From: a virus
IMG/VR virus record: IMGVR_UViG_3300037285_000140
Span: 1 to 37,820 of that record
DNA: 37,820 nt
Direction: 5' to 3' (one strand)
Both the position numbers and the translations under genes were made by a program. A model generated the notes under the pieces. It made no database searches. It was not told where the DNA came from and saw only the letters and a program-made list of their open reading frames with translations. Positions 22,317-29,503 of the stretch are shown here, piece by piece; within the stretch, counting starts at the first letter, position 1; the number at the start of each line of letters is the position of its first letter.

Positions 22317-23003
22317 ATGAAAACAAGTAAAATAATTAAAGCAAGATTAGAAGAAGCAGGCGCAAGATACTGGGCAGGCGACAATATTGCAAAATATATT
22401 AAAGAAGGCGAAAAAGATGAACTAATTGGCGAACTATCTGTACAGTTCGAAAAGGTTCTAGAACATTTGGTCATTGACATAAAAAATGATCCAAACAGCA
22501 AAGACACAGGCAGACGCCTTGCTAAGATGTACATTACAGAAATTATGAGTGGGCGGTATAATACTATACCAAAAGCAACAGCATTTCCAAATGACCCAGT
22601 GACTGGATACAACGGTATGCTGGTCATTCGTTCCGAATTAAAAAGCATGTGTTCGCATCATCATCAGCCAGTGTCTGGTGTAGCTTACATCGGCATTATT
22701 GCTGCTGACAAACTTATTGGACTGAGCAAGTATACCCGCATTGCTCAATGGTGTGCAAGACGCGGAACACTACAAGAAGAACTAGCAGTAGACATTGCCA
22801 AGGAAATTGGTGTTGCTACAAAGTCTAGCGATATAGGAGTCTACATTCAGGCACAGCACGGATGTTGCGAAAATAGAGGCATTATGGCAACTAGCAGTCT
22901 TACACAAACAACTGTGCTACATGGTGCATTTAAAGATGATGCAGCTACAAAGAAGGAGTTCTTTGACAATATTAAATTGCAGCAGGACTTTTCTCTACGC
23001 TAA
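22317..23003 (+). CDS. folE: GTP cyclohydrolase I
   Basis: 228 residues, the length of bacterial FolE. MCSHHHQPVSG holds zinc ligand C112 and the adjacent His residues, IGLSKYTRIAQW is the GTP-binding segment, and QAQHGCCENRG supplies the second Cys ligand (C183). FolE turns GTP into dihydroneopterin triphosphate, the first step towards both folate and 7-deazaguanines; queE nearby points to the latter. Its last 32 bases overlap the 3' end of a minus-strand HNH gene, and its last 39 codons are duplicated at 23683-23802. Confidence 0.92.
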   Translation: MKTSKIIKARLEEAGARYWAGDNIAKYIKEGEKDELIGELSVQFEKVLEHLVIDIKNDPNSKDTGRRLAKMYITEIMSGRYNTIPKATAFPNDPVTGYNGMLVIRSELKSMCSHHHQPVSGVAYIGIIAADKLIGLSKYTRIAQWCARRGTLQEELAVDIAKEIGVATKSSDIGVYIQAQHGCCENRGIMATSSLTQTTVLHGAFKDDAATKKEFFDNIKLQQDFSLR

Positions 23004-23589
23004 AGTTCTTTTTAAGTTTATAAGGAGTAGTATTAAAGTGTCTTGCGGCAGCACCAACAGAAGGAAAAGTTATATCTTTAACAATAACTGGGCTACAGTT
23101 TGGATTGTTGTTTTGCTGTCGCATACGCTCTCTTTGTTTAGGAGACTTCATAGGATTATGTTTAGTCATTCGTTGACGGACTTGTTCAACTATTTCCGGA
23201 GAAGAGAAAACATTCTCTTTACCTCTTTTGTAAGAACCCTTTCTTTTACGGGTTTCTACCATCTTGCGGTAAGATTCTTCAGTACAATAGATTTGCGGGC
23301 TCGGTGCTTTAGAGGTATCGTATGATTTGTCAAATAACAAATAGGCATACATCATTTTATGCTTATACTCACCGTCAGTTATTTCTATTAAAAGTCTATG
23401 ACATACGCGATGCTCCTTATAAGTTAAAACAACAAGGTTATCACTATCATCTGTTCCGCCCATACAACGAGGTATAATATGATGAGTTTGATAACTATCG
23501 CCTACTTGCTTTACCCTATTTTGGAATTTAGCATTTTTAATAATGGAGTGATAAATGCTTGAATACTTATTTTTTAAAAAGATTGACAT
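22972..23589 (-). CDS. HNH homing endonuclease inserted between folE and queE
   Basis: 205 residues from the ATG at 23589 (AGAGG 8 bases before it on the minus strand); a longer frame to 23655 lacks this support. YQTHHIIPRCMGGTDDSDNLVVL with KEHRVCHRLL is the HNH motif (H36, H37, N51, H60). The C-terminal half has basic NUMOD-like repeats and IKDI-like TFPSVGAAARHFNTTPYKLKK, an IENR1-type helix-turn-helix. It lies opposite to its neighbours, its 3' end reaches into folE, and it is flanked by two copies of the folE 3' end. This is a free-standing mobile endonuclease gene. Confidence 0.9.
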   Translation of the reverse strand: MSIFLKNKYSSIYHSIIKNAKFQNRVKQVGDSYQTHHIIPRCMGGTDDSDNLVVLTYKEHRVCHRLLIEITDGEYKHKMMYAYLLFDKSYDTSKAPSPQIYCTEESYRKMVETRKRKGSYKRGKENVFSSPEIVEQVRQRMTKHNPMKSPKQRERMRQQNNNPNCSPVIVKDITFPSVGAAARHFNTTPYKLKKNFSVEKSPAAI

Positions 23590-23611
23590 TTTGAAACCTC
23601 TGTTGTATAAT
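23583..23611 (+). promoter_or_regulatory. Consensus sigma70 promoter before the folE remnant and queE
   Basis: TTGACA (23583-23588), a 17-base spacer, TATAAT (23606-23611): a perfect consensus. It overlaps the first codons and leader of the minus-strand HNH gene. Confidence 0.8.
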
Positions 23612-23620
23612 ATATAATAG

Positions 23621-23628
23621 TATTTATC
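23621..23628 (-). promoter_or_regulatory. Candidate late promoter for the HNH gene
   Basis: GATAAATA on the minus strand, 32 bases before the HNH ATG at 23589. Its expected start point leaves the AGAGG ribosome binding site in the message. Confidence 0.55.
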
Positions 23629-23642
23629 AATCTGGATGCTGT

Positions 23643-23650
23643 GATAAATA
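23643..23650 (+). promoter_or_regulatory. Candidate late promoter before the folE remnant and queE
   Basis: GATAAATA 21 bases before the ATG at 23671, with GAGGAA as ribosome binding site in between. Confidence 0.55.
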
Positions 23651-23670
23651 CGCAAATAATGAGGAATAAT

Positions 23671-23805
23671 ATGAAACAGACATTTATAGCAACTAGTAGT
23701 CTAACACAGACTACTGTACTAAAAGGTGCATTTAAAGATGATCCAGCTACAAAGCAAGAGTTCTTTGAGAACATTAAATTACAACAGGAGTTTGCCCCAA
23801 GATGA
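23671..23805 (+). pseudogene. Duplicated folE C-terminal fragment (44-codon ORF)
   Basis: After MKQTFI the frame encodes ATSSLTQTTVLKGAFKDD and on to LQQEFAPR, matching the last 38 residues of FolE with only a few substitutions (H to K, A to P, K to Q, D to E, SLR to APR) and many synonymous changes. It has its own ATG, a GAGGAA site and a promoter, and its TGA overlaps the queE ATG, so it may be translated as a leader peptide. It lacks all catalytic residues and is most simply a remnant of homing by the adjacent HNH gene. Confidence 0.85.
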
Positions 23806-24698
23806 AACTGAGATATTCCGAAGCATTTTACAGCGTACAGGGCGAAGGCAGATTTGTAGGAGTACCGAGTGTGTTTTTACGCACATTTGGTTGTAACTTT
23901 CGATGTATGAATTTTGGATTAGGCAAAGAAGAACCTAGTCGTAAAGAAAAACATGCCAACGGTCAGCGTTATAACGAAGAAGTCAAAGCACTAATAGATG
24001 CTGACGTACACAAGACTACTGAAAAGTTTGAAGACTTGCCAATTATCCACACTGGTTGTGATACATATGCAAGTATCTATCCAGAATTCAAGCATCTTGT
24101 ACACAACAGAACAGTCGACGAAGTTGTAGAACATCTGTTATCACTTACGCCAGAAGGCAAATGGACAATGGATAATGGCCAAGATGTTCATCTGATCTTA
24201 ACAGGCGGTGAACCTTTGCTTGCATGGCAACGTGTTTACGTAGAATTATTTGAACATCCTCGTATGCAGGATCTGCGAAATATTACAGTCGAAACAAACA
24301 CCACACAGACGTTGCACAAAGAGTTCTTTGACTATCTACACAACAACGATAGAATTACAGTTACATGGAGTTGTTCACCTAAGCTTAGTGTTAGCGGAGA
24401 AGAATGGGATGCTGCTATCAAGCCGGCTATTGCAAAAGAGTACACCAGAGTAAATGGTAGTAATTTATATCTTAAATTTGTTGTTGCAGATCGCAGTGAC
24501 ATCAACGAAGCCGGTCGGGCAGTGGAAGCGTATCGAGAAGTCGGCATTGAATGTCCAGTATACTTGATGCCATTGGGCGGAAGATCAGAAGAATACAATC
24601 TCAATGTACAAGAGGTTGCAAATATTTGTATGGAAAAGGGTTGGAGATTTACTCCTAGACTACACATAGAATTATTCGGCAACGCTTGGGGAACTTAA
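23802..24698 (+). CDS. queE: QueE-like radical SAM 7-carboxy-7-deazaguanine synthase
   Basis: 298 residues. SVQGEGRFVGVPSVFLRTFGCNFRC is the QueE N-terminus with C31 and C35. The third cluster Cys is not in the usual CxxxCxxC place; GCDTYASIYPEF (C86), corresponding to the canonical C-D-T, comes 50 residues later, after an inserted segment. TGGEPLLAW (134-142) binds SAM, and VETNTTQT and WSCSPKLSV follow as in QueE. It makes CDG from the FolE/QueD product, on the way to preQ0. It is coupled by ATGA to the folE remnant. Confidence 0.88.
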   Translation: MKLRYSEAFYSVQGEGRFVGVPSVFLRTFGCNFRCMNFGLGKEEPSRKEKHANGQRYNEEVKALIDADVHKTTEKFEDLPIIHTGCDTYASIYPEFKHLVHNRTVDEVVEHLLSLTPEGKWTMDNGQDVHLILTGGEPLLAWQRVYVELFEHPRMQDLRNITVETNTTQTLHKEFFDYLHNNDRITVTWSCSPKLSVSGEEWDAAIKPAIAKEYTRVNGSNLYLKFVVADRSDINEAGRAVEAYREVGIECPVYLMPLGGRSEEYNLNVQEVANICMEKGWRFTPRLHIELFGNAWGT

Positions 24699-24727
24699 TA
24701 GTCCTCAATAGAAAAAAAGGAAAAGAT

Positions 24728-24895
24728 ATGAAAAATAAAATAAGCGAAGAAACAATCAACGATATAATATATTTTATGAAAAAAAGAACATTGAAATCAT
24801 TGCAGCAAGCAAATCTTCTACTCTCTGCAGAACTCATTGCACAGTATCATAGAGAACCTAGTAGTAATATAACACAAGAGGAATGGTTAGTATGA
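24728..24895 (+). CDS. Small helical hypothetical protein
   Basis: 55 residues from ATG 24728, with AAAAGGAAAAG ahead. Highly helical and charged; no domain. Its stop overlaps the next start (ATGA). Confidence 0.6.
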   Translation: MKNKISEETINDIIYFMKKRTLKSLQQANLLLSAELIAQYHREPSSNITQEEWLV

Positions 24896-25239
24896 GAAAA
24901 TTTTTACAATCACATGCAATTGATCCAGAGACATTTGAGTTAATAATAAAACTAGTTGAAAAATACGACGACGGTACTATTGTTCCTATTTCTGAACGTC
25001 GTCTTGTGGGAACGGAATCAAAGTATACACTTCAAGAACAGGCTGATATTGACAGGGTTAATCAAACGTTGCGCGAGTGCGGGATTGATATAATGACTGG
25101 AGAAGAAACAGATTACATGCTCGATCCAAGTGGTATGGTCAAGTATGGAGAACATGCAATAAAGAATGACAGCAATAGAGAAATGCAAGAACTTGCTGGA
25201 TTTGTAGTCGAGAAGACAGTAAGGTACACCAACGAATGA
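24892..25239 (+). CDS. Hypothetical protein
   Basis: 115 residues. I chose ATG 24892 (AGAGGA about 10 bases upstream) over ATG 24883, which would leave almost no spacing. Acidic, helical, soluble. The stop overlaps the next ATG at 25236. Confidence 0.6.
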   Translation: MRKFLQSHAIDPETFELIIKLVEKYDDGTIVPISERRLVGTESKYTLQEQADIDRVNQTLRECGIDIMTGEETDYMLDPSGMVKYGEHAIKNDSNREMQELAGFVVEKTVRYTNE

Positions 25240-25805
25240 AAAATTGGATTAAAAAGGTCACAGGTATTGCAGACTTGGAGGTAGCAGCGCAAGTTGCTAC
25301 CGACACACGCATTTCTGAGGAAAAAAGAATATCGGCTCTTCTTGTTCAACAAGGAAAAAATTTAGAAGAAGCTACTGCTGCTACTGCAAAAGCAAAACTT
25401 GCTGCACAGGAAGAAATAGCAGCAGCAAAACTTGCTGCACAAGAAGCAAACGAAGCAGCAGAACTTGCTGCACAAGAAGCAAACGAAGCAGCAGAACTTG
25501 CAAAAATGTCCATTAAGGACCGTGCAACCGCAAACGGCGAAATCTGGGTTAATGTACTCGACATTCATATAAACCAAGATGACATTCGTAATGGATTCTT
25601 TGAACTAGACTGGAATGACTTGTTTGTTACAGACTTGGTACTAAACGGTTACGGAACCAAAGACGATCCAGAAGAAGAAGTAGTTGATAGATGGTTTAAA
25701 GAGATTGTTTCTCAAATGCTCAGCGACGAAGGGCTTGACCCAAGACGCAGCAGCGGCTATATTAATGTAACGCCCCTTAGCAAGGGCAAATCGGAGATTT
25801 CATGA
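25236..25805 (+). CDS. Coiled-coil protein with conserved C-terminal domain
   Basis: 189 residues. Residues about 40-90 form an Ala/Glu-rich coiled coil built from three 11-residue repeats (LAAQEANEAAE). The C-terminal 100 residues (NGEIWVNVLDIHINQDDIRNG with DPEEEVVDRWF) look like a conserved phage domain of unknown function. Overlaps rnh by ATGA. Confidence 0.65.
   Translation: MKNWIKKVTGIADLEVAAQVATDTRISEEKRISALLVQQGKNLEEATAATAKAKLAAQEEIAAAKLAAQEANEAAELAAQEANEAAELAKMSIKDRATANGEIWVNVLDIHINQDDIRNGFFELDWNDLFVTDLVLNGYGTKDDPEEEVVDRWFKEIVSQMLSDEGLDPRRSSGYINVTPLSKGKSEIS
25398..25496 (+). repeat. Three tandem 33-base repeats
   Basis: Units at 25398-25430 (diverged), 25431-25463 and 25464-25496 (the last two identical) encode an 11-residue coiled-coil unit. 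The identity of the last two units suggests recent slippage expansion. Confidence 0.85.
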
Positions 25806-26788
25806 CCACATACATACTAGTAGACACAGCTAACACATTCTTTCGGGCACGGCATGTAGTACGCGGAGATATCGATACCAAAGTTGGCATGGCATTGCAC
25901 ATTACACTAAACAGCGTTAAAAAAGCATGGACTGACTTTAATGCCGATCATGTTGTATTCTGTCTCGAAGGTCGTAGCTGGCGCAAAGACTTTTACGAGC
26001 CTTACAAGCGCAATCGCAAGGAACACAAAGATGCAATGACGCAGACTCAGCAGGAAGAGGATGTTGCATTCTGGGAGATATTTGACGAGTTTAAAAACTT
26101 TGTTACCGAAAAGACCAACTGCACTGTTATTCGAAATTCGGTACTTGAAGCAGATGACTTAATTGCCGGATGGGTACAAGCGCATCCAGATGACAATCAT
26201 GTTATTATTAGCACAGATGGAGACTTTGCTCAACTAGTTAGTCCTACTGTCCGACAGTACAACGGAGTTAGCAATGTTACCATTACACACGAAGGGTATT
26301 TTGAAGATAACGGCAAAGCTGTAATTGACAAAAAGACCAACGAAGTAAAGCTTGCACCCGAACCAGCATTTATGTTGTTTGAAAAGTGTATGCGCGGCGA
26401 CGTAAGTGATAATGTGTTTAGTGCATATCCAGGAGTGCGTAAAAAAGGCACATCTAAAAAAGTTGGACTAATTGAAGCATTTGAAGATAAGACCAACAAA
26501 GGTTTTAATTGGAATAACATGATGTTGCAACGGTGGGTTGACCACAATGGCAGTGAACATCGTGTGTTAGATGATTATAATCGCAATGTAATATTGTGCG
26601 ACTTAACAGCACAACCGCTGCACATTAGAGAAGAGATCAACAATTCTATTAACGCAGTTGAACGCAAGGAAGTATCACAAGTAGGACTTCGATTAATGAA
26701 GTTTTGTGCCAAGTGGGACATGCAAAGAATTGCAGACCAAGCCGCATCGTATGCATCAGCATTAAATGCCAAATACCCAGGAAAGTAA
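25802..26788 (+). CDS. rnh: RNase H / 5'-3' exonuclease (T4 rnh family)
   Basis: 328 residues, near T4 RNase H (305). FEN-type metal-binding motifs are present: ILVDTANTFFRARH (D8), VLEADDLIAGW (D118, D119), ISTDGDFAQL (D139, D141), and CMRGDVSDNVFSAYPGV, a helix-hairpin region. The enzyme removes RNA primers and adjacent DNA from Okazaki fragments behind the gp43/gp45 replisome. Confidence 0.88.
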   Translation: MTTYILVDTANTFFRARHVVRGDIDTKVGMALHITLNSVKKAWTDFNADHVVFCLEGRSWRKDFYEPYKRNRKEHKDAMTQTQQEEDVAFWEIFDEFKNFVTEKTNCTVIRNSVLEADDLIAGWVQAHPDDNHVIISTDGDFAQLVSPTVRQYNGVSNVTITHEGYFEDNGKAVIDKKTNEVKLAPEPAFMLFEKCMRGDVSDNVFSAYPGVRKKGTSKKVGLIEAFEDKTNKGFNWNNMMLQRWVDHNGSEHRVLDDYNRNVILCDLTAQPLHIREEINNSINAVERKEVSQVGLRLMKFCAKWDMQRIADQAASYASALNAKYPGK

Positions 26789-26789
26789 A

Positions 26790-27260
26790 ATGAAAGCAAA
26801 AGAAATATTAAAAGGCAAGTTTTGGATCCTTGAAGAGCACGGGGTCCGCATAGGAACACTGAGCAAAGACGAGGAGAAATTTATCTTTTCTAAAAAGGGA
26901 GAAGTAAGTTTTTACAAAAACGAGACGCAACTTGCCAAGCGGTTTGGCAACAACCCGCTAACAGTAAAAATTATTGCTCCTGCAGCTGAGTCCATCAATT
27001 TAGATGTACACGGGTTTCCAACAAGATCACATGCCTATAACGGGTTGTATGACATTTCTCGCAAGCTTCCGTTGTTTACAAAAAGTGAAAAGTCAAAAAG
27101 TGTGTATTGTGCAGGATATTACCTGATCAAGTTTAACGTTAACTGGCTTAAGAGTTTTTGTCCTAAGTTGATTACCATCGAACGGAACGAGTACGTCGGT
27201 CCATTTAAAACAGAGATTGAAATGAAAGCAGCGTTATCTAATGTCAGTAGAACCAATTAA
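26790..27260 (+). CDS. Conserved marine-phage hypothetical protein
   Basis: 156 residues from ATG 26790, 1 base after rnh. The N-terminal FWILEEHGVRIGTLSKDEEKF is a pattern I associate with marine T4-like phages. No catalytic motif is recognised. It overlaps the next gene by 20 bases. Confidence 0.65.
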   Translation: MKAKEILKGKFWILEEHGVRIGTLSKDEEKFIFSKKGEVSFYKNETQLAKRFGNNPLTVKIIAPAAESINLDVHGFPTRSHAYNGLYDISRKLPLFTKSEKSKSVYCAGYYLIKFNVNWLKSFCPKLITIERNEYVGPFKTEIEMKAALSNVSRTN

Positions 27261-27486
27261 TACATTACCAATACAGCAATTTATTCAAAAAGTCAAAGCA
27301 GCTGAAGCTAGCAACTCCAAAGAAGTTAGACTAGATGCTGCTACTGCCAAGAGCCTTGCATTTACACTAGGTATAGTGATGAGCAGATTGCACGGAGACT
27401 TGGAAAGATTTGTAACTGAAAATGCAGCTAGCAACAGCGACGAAGTTATTAGAGTTGAGCTCGACGGTGGAGATATCTGGCAATAG
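27241..27486 (+). CDS. Small conserved helical protein
   Basis: 81 residues. The central amphipathic helix pair (RLDAATAKSLAFTLGIVMSRLHGDLE) is typical of small phage proteins of unknown function. Its stop lies 6 bases before the hairpin of the next gene. Confidence 0.65.
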   Translation: MSVEPINTLPIQQFIQKVKAAEASNSKEVRLDAATAKSLAFTLGIVMSRLHGDLERFVTENAASNSDEVIRVELDGGDIWQ

Positions 27487-27491
27487 CATAA

Positions 27492-27533
27492 GTGCTCCGT
27501 TATAGATAAATATATACGTATATAACGGAGCAC
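27492..27533 (+). promoter_or_regulatory. RBS-masking hairpin with late promoter in its loop
   Basis: GTGCTCCGTTATA (27492-27504) and TATAACGGAGCAC (27521-27533) form a perfect 13-bp stem. The loop contains GATAAATA (27505-27512). The right arm holds the GGAG ribosome binding site, 8 bases before the ATG at 27539. Late transcripts would start near 27518, without the left arm, leaving the site free. Confidence 0.8.
27505..27512 (+). promoter_or_regulatory. Candidate late promoter GATAAATA
   Basis: Located in the loop of the hairpin 27492-27533; the predicted start point lies just before the right arm. Confidence 0.65.
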
Positions 27534-27538
27534 GCCTT

Positions 27539-27829
27539 ATGAGTCGACCAAAGCCAACAATATTGTTAGAATCTATTAACAGCCAAACTTACAGATGTGA
27601 GCAAGTTCTAGAAGCTGCCGGAATATGGGCAGTCTTTTATAAAGGGTTACCCTTTAACTTAAAAAGTTCAAATTCTCTAACACATTATCCTGGTCCTAAA
27701 TATAAAAAAACTAGTTTCTCAAATCCCGGACACGCTTATAATTTAGCCAAGAAGCTTAACTCAACATTTAGATCAAGTGACTTTGCTGTGTTTGAATTGT
27801 CATCTACTATTAATGAAGTTAAAGAATGA
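27539..27829 (+). CDS. Hypothetical late protein
   Basis: 96 residues, basic, with SRPKPTILLESINSQTYRCEQVLEA at the N-terminus. No domain is recognised. The hairpin/late-promoter arrangement upstream predicts translation only from late transcripts. It overlaps the next gene by ATGA. Confidence 0.65.
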   Translation: MSRPKPTILLESINSQTYRCEQVLEAAGIWAVFYKGLPFNLKSSNSLTHYPGPKYKKTSFSNPGHAYNLAKKLNSTFRSSDFAVFELSSTINEVKE

Positions 27830-28212
27830 ATAAAATAGTGTATACTAAAGTGTTTTTACAACAGTTGGGTAAAACGTCAAATGATGATTCTGCAAAAGAA
27901 TACCTTCCACTGTGGTGGCAGAATACTCGTAACAAAGAAGGCAGCGGACTACGCCTAACTGACTTAGGGTTAGAAGTTGTTAATCAACTAGACATATCAA
28001 CTTACGACATACCGTTTGCGCCCGACATGCCGCTTACTACACAAGTCATCATTTTTTTAGACAAGTTTATAGATTGCCCGTATCACCTAGACAAACGCGG
28101 CATACACGTTACTAACGAGCGTAAAGCCGTCGAGTTAGCTCTCTTTAGCGGAGACTTGCGTAAATACGGCATTGCAAAGGCGCTGACTAGGTCTAAGAAT
28201 CTTAACAACTAA
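27826..28212 (+). CDS. Conserved marine-phage hypothetical protein
   Basis: 128 residues. LPLWWQNTRNKEGSGLRLTDLG, FLDKFIDCPYHL and ALFSGDLRKYG form a pattern I associate with a common T4-like marine-phage family of unknown function. Coupled to the upstream late gene by ATGA. Confidence 0.7.
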   Translation: MNKIVYTKVFLQQLGKTSNDDSAKEYLPLWWQNTRNKEGSGLRLTDLGLEVVNQLDISTYDIPFAPDMPLTTQVIIFLDKFIDCPYHLDKRGIHVTNERKAVELALFSGDLRKYGIAKALTRSKNLNN

Positions 28213-28251
28213 CATGTAATGCATTAAATCTCACAATCCTCAAAAAAGTTG

Positions 28252-28280
28252 TTGACGTAGCTTGATACAGGTGCTATAAA
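28252..28280 (+). promoter_or_regulatory. Sigma70-like promoter before the MoxR-type ATPase gene
   Basis: TTGACG (28252-28257), a 17-base spacer, TATAAA (28275-28280), then a leader with AAAGGA before ATG 28316. Confidence 0.75.
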
Positions 28281-28315
28281 GTATGTAGGCACTGCAACAC
28301 ATAGAAAGGATTACA

Positions 28316-29398
28316 ATGTCTGAGATTACTAGAACCGTTAGCCCAAATAAGGGTAAAGCTGCAATTCGTCACGCGATGATGAAGCAACGTCCAATTTTCC
28401 TCTGGGGTCCTCCAGGTATCGGCAAGTCCGACATTGTGCATCAGATTGGCGCCAGCCTTGATGCACTTGTTATTGACATTCGTTTGTCACTGTGGGAACC
28501 AACTGACATCAAAGGCATTCCTTACTTTGACTCAAACATCGGCAAGATGGTATGGGGCGAGCCAGTTGAACTTCCAGACGAAGATCAAGCTAAAAAGCAT
28601 AAGCACATTATTTTGTTCTTGGACGAAATGAACTCTGCTGCGCCAGCTGTACAAGCTGCTGCATATCAGCTTATTCTTAACCGCAAGGTTGGTATGTACA
28701 AGCTGCCAGACAATGTAATGATCATTGCTGCTGGTAACCGAGAAGCAGACAAAGGCGTTACATACCGTATGCCGGCTCCGCTTGCTAACCGTTTTGTACA
28801 CCTCGAAATGGCTGTTGACTTTAACGACTGGTTCCAGTGGGCAGTTGACAACAAAGAACACAAGGACGTCGTTGGCTTTCTTCAGTTCTCTAAGAAAGAC
28901 TTGTATGACTTTAGCCCGCAGTCAAAAAGCCGTTCATTTGCAACGCCACGTAGTTGGTCGTTTGTGAGCGAACTTCTAAGTGATGAGCTTGACGAAGGCA
29001 CCCTAACTGACCTGATTGCTGGCGCAGTCGGCGAAGGCCTTGCAGTCAAGTTTATGGCTCACCGAAAGGTTGCATCTAGTATGCCAGATCCAACCGAGAT
29101 CCTTGCAGGACGCGTAAAAGAGATGAAGGCAAAAGAAATCAGTGCCATGTATTCCTTGACTGTGTCTCTTTGCTACGAACTCAAAGAAGCTAACGACGCT
29201 GGCGATAAGAAGTTTGACGACAAAGTCAACAACTTCTTAAAGTTTACAATGGACAACTTTGACACCGAACTTGTGGTCATGGGCATTAAGCTTGCCTTGT
29301 CACAGTACGGACTGCCAATTGATCCTGATGCAGTCGAATGCTTTGACGAGTTCCACGATCGTTACGGCAAGTACATCAAGGCTGCGCAAGCTTCCTAA
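28316..29398 (+). CDS. MoxR-type AAA+ ATPase
   Basis: 360 residues. Walker A GPPGIGKS (31-38), Walker B IILFLDEMN (D103, E104), sensor-1 IIAAGN and an arginine-finger region LANRFVHLEM follow MoxR-type AAA+ order. Such ATPases work with a VWA-domain partner as chaperones or metal-insertion machines; the next gene encodes one. The C-terminal 150 residues form the usual lid helices. A strong terminator hairpin follows. Confidence 0.85.
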   Translation: MSEITRTVSPNKGKAAIRHAMMKQRPIFLWGPPGIGKSDIVHQIGASLDALVIDIRLSLWEPTDIKGIPYFDSNIGKMVWGEPVELPDEDQAKKHKHIILFLDEMNSAAPAVQAAAYQLILNRKVGMYKLPDNVMIIAAGNREADKGVTYRMPAPLANRFVHLEMAVDFNDWFQWAVDNKEHKDVVGFLQFSKKDLYDFSPQSKSRSFATPRSWSFVSELLSDELDEGTLTDLIAGAVGEGLAVKFMAHRKVASSMPDPTEILAGRVKEMKAKEISAMYSLTVSLCYELKEANDAGDKKFDDKVNNFLKFTMDNFDTELVVMGIKLALSQYGLPIDPDAVECFDEFHDRYGKYIKAAQAS

Positions 29399-29400
29399 AG

Positions 29401-29455
29401 TGAGTCAAGTGGGCAGGATCATCCTGCCCACTTTCTCTTACTAGAGGTTGACTCA
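29401..29455. repeat. Outer 8-bp inverted repeat around the terminator
   Basis: TGAGTCAA (29401-29408) and TTGACTCA (29448-29455) are exact reverse complements enclosing the terminator hairpin. The right arm contains the -35 box of the next promoter. Confidence 0.75.
29409..29431 (+). terminator. Rho-independent terminator after the AAA ATPase gene
   Basis: GTGGGCAGGAT (29409-29419) pairs with ATCCTGCCCAC (29421-29431), a GC-rich hairpin followed by TTTCTCTT. It lies 10 bases after the ATPase stop. Confidence 0.75.
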
Positions 29456-29476
29456 CTGAAAGATAAATGTTACACT
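29448..29476 (+). promoter_or_regulatory. Sigma70-like promoter before the VWA gene
   Basis: TTGACT (29448-29453), a 17-base spacer, TACACT (29471-29476). A GATAAATG near-match to the late box lies in the spacer (29462-29469). Confidence 0.6.
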
Positions 29477-29503
29477 ACTATATAGACAACACATGAGGTA
29501 AAA

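Larger units (their letters stand above)
23620..23651. repeat. 10-bp inverted repeat holding divergent late promoters
   Basis: GTATTTATCA (23620-23629) and TGATAAATAC (23642-23651) are exact reverse complements with a 12-base loop. Each arm contains GATAAATA, one per strand, so two late promoters point away from each other. Confidence 0.7.

Noticed and set aside
22921-23325. A 134-codon + strand frame opposite the HNH gene.
   Set aside because: It is the complement of a clear HNH endonuclease, has no ribosome binding site and shows no domain pattern.
23590-23655. Longer N-terminus of the HNH endonuclease starting at 23655.
   Set aside because: The extension spans the divergent promoters and has no ribosome binding site; ATG 23589 has AGAGG and begins at the expected domain edge.
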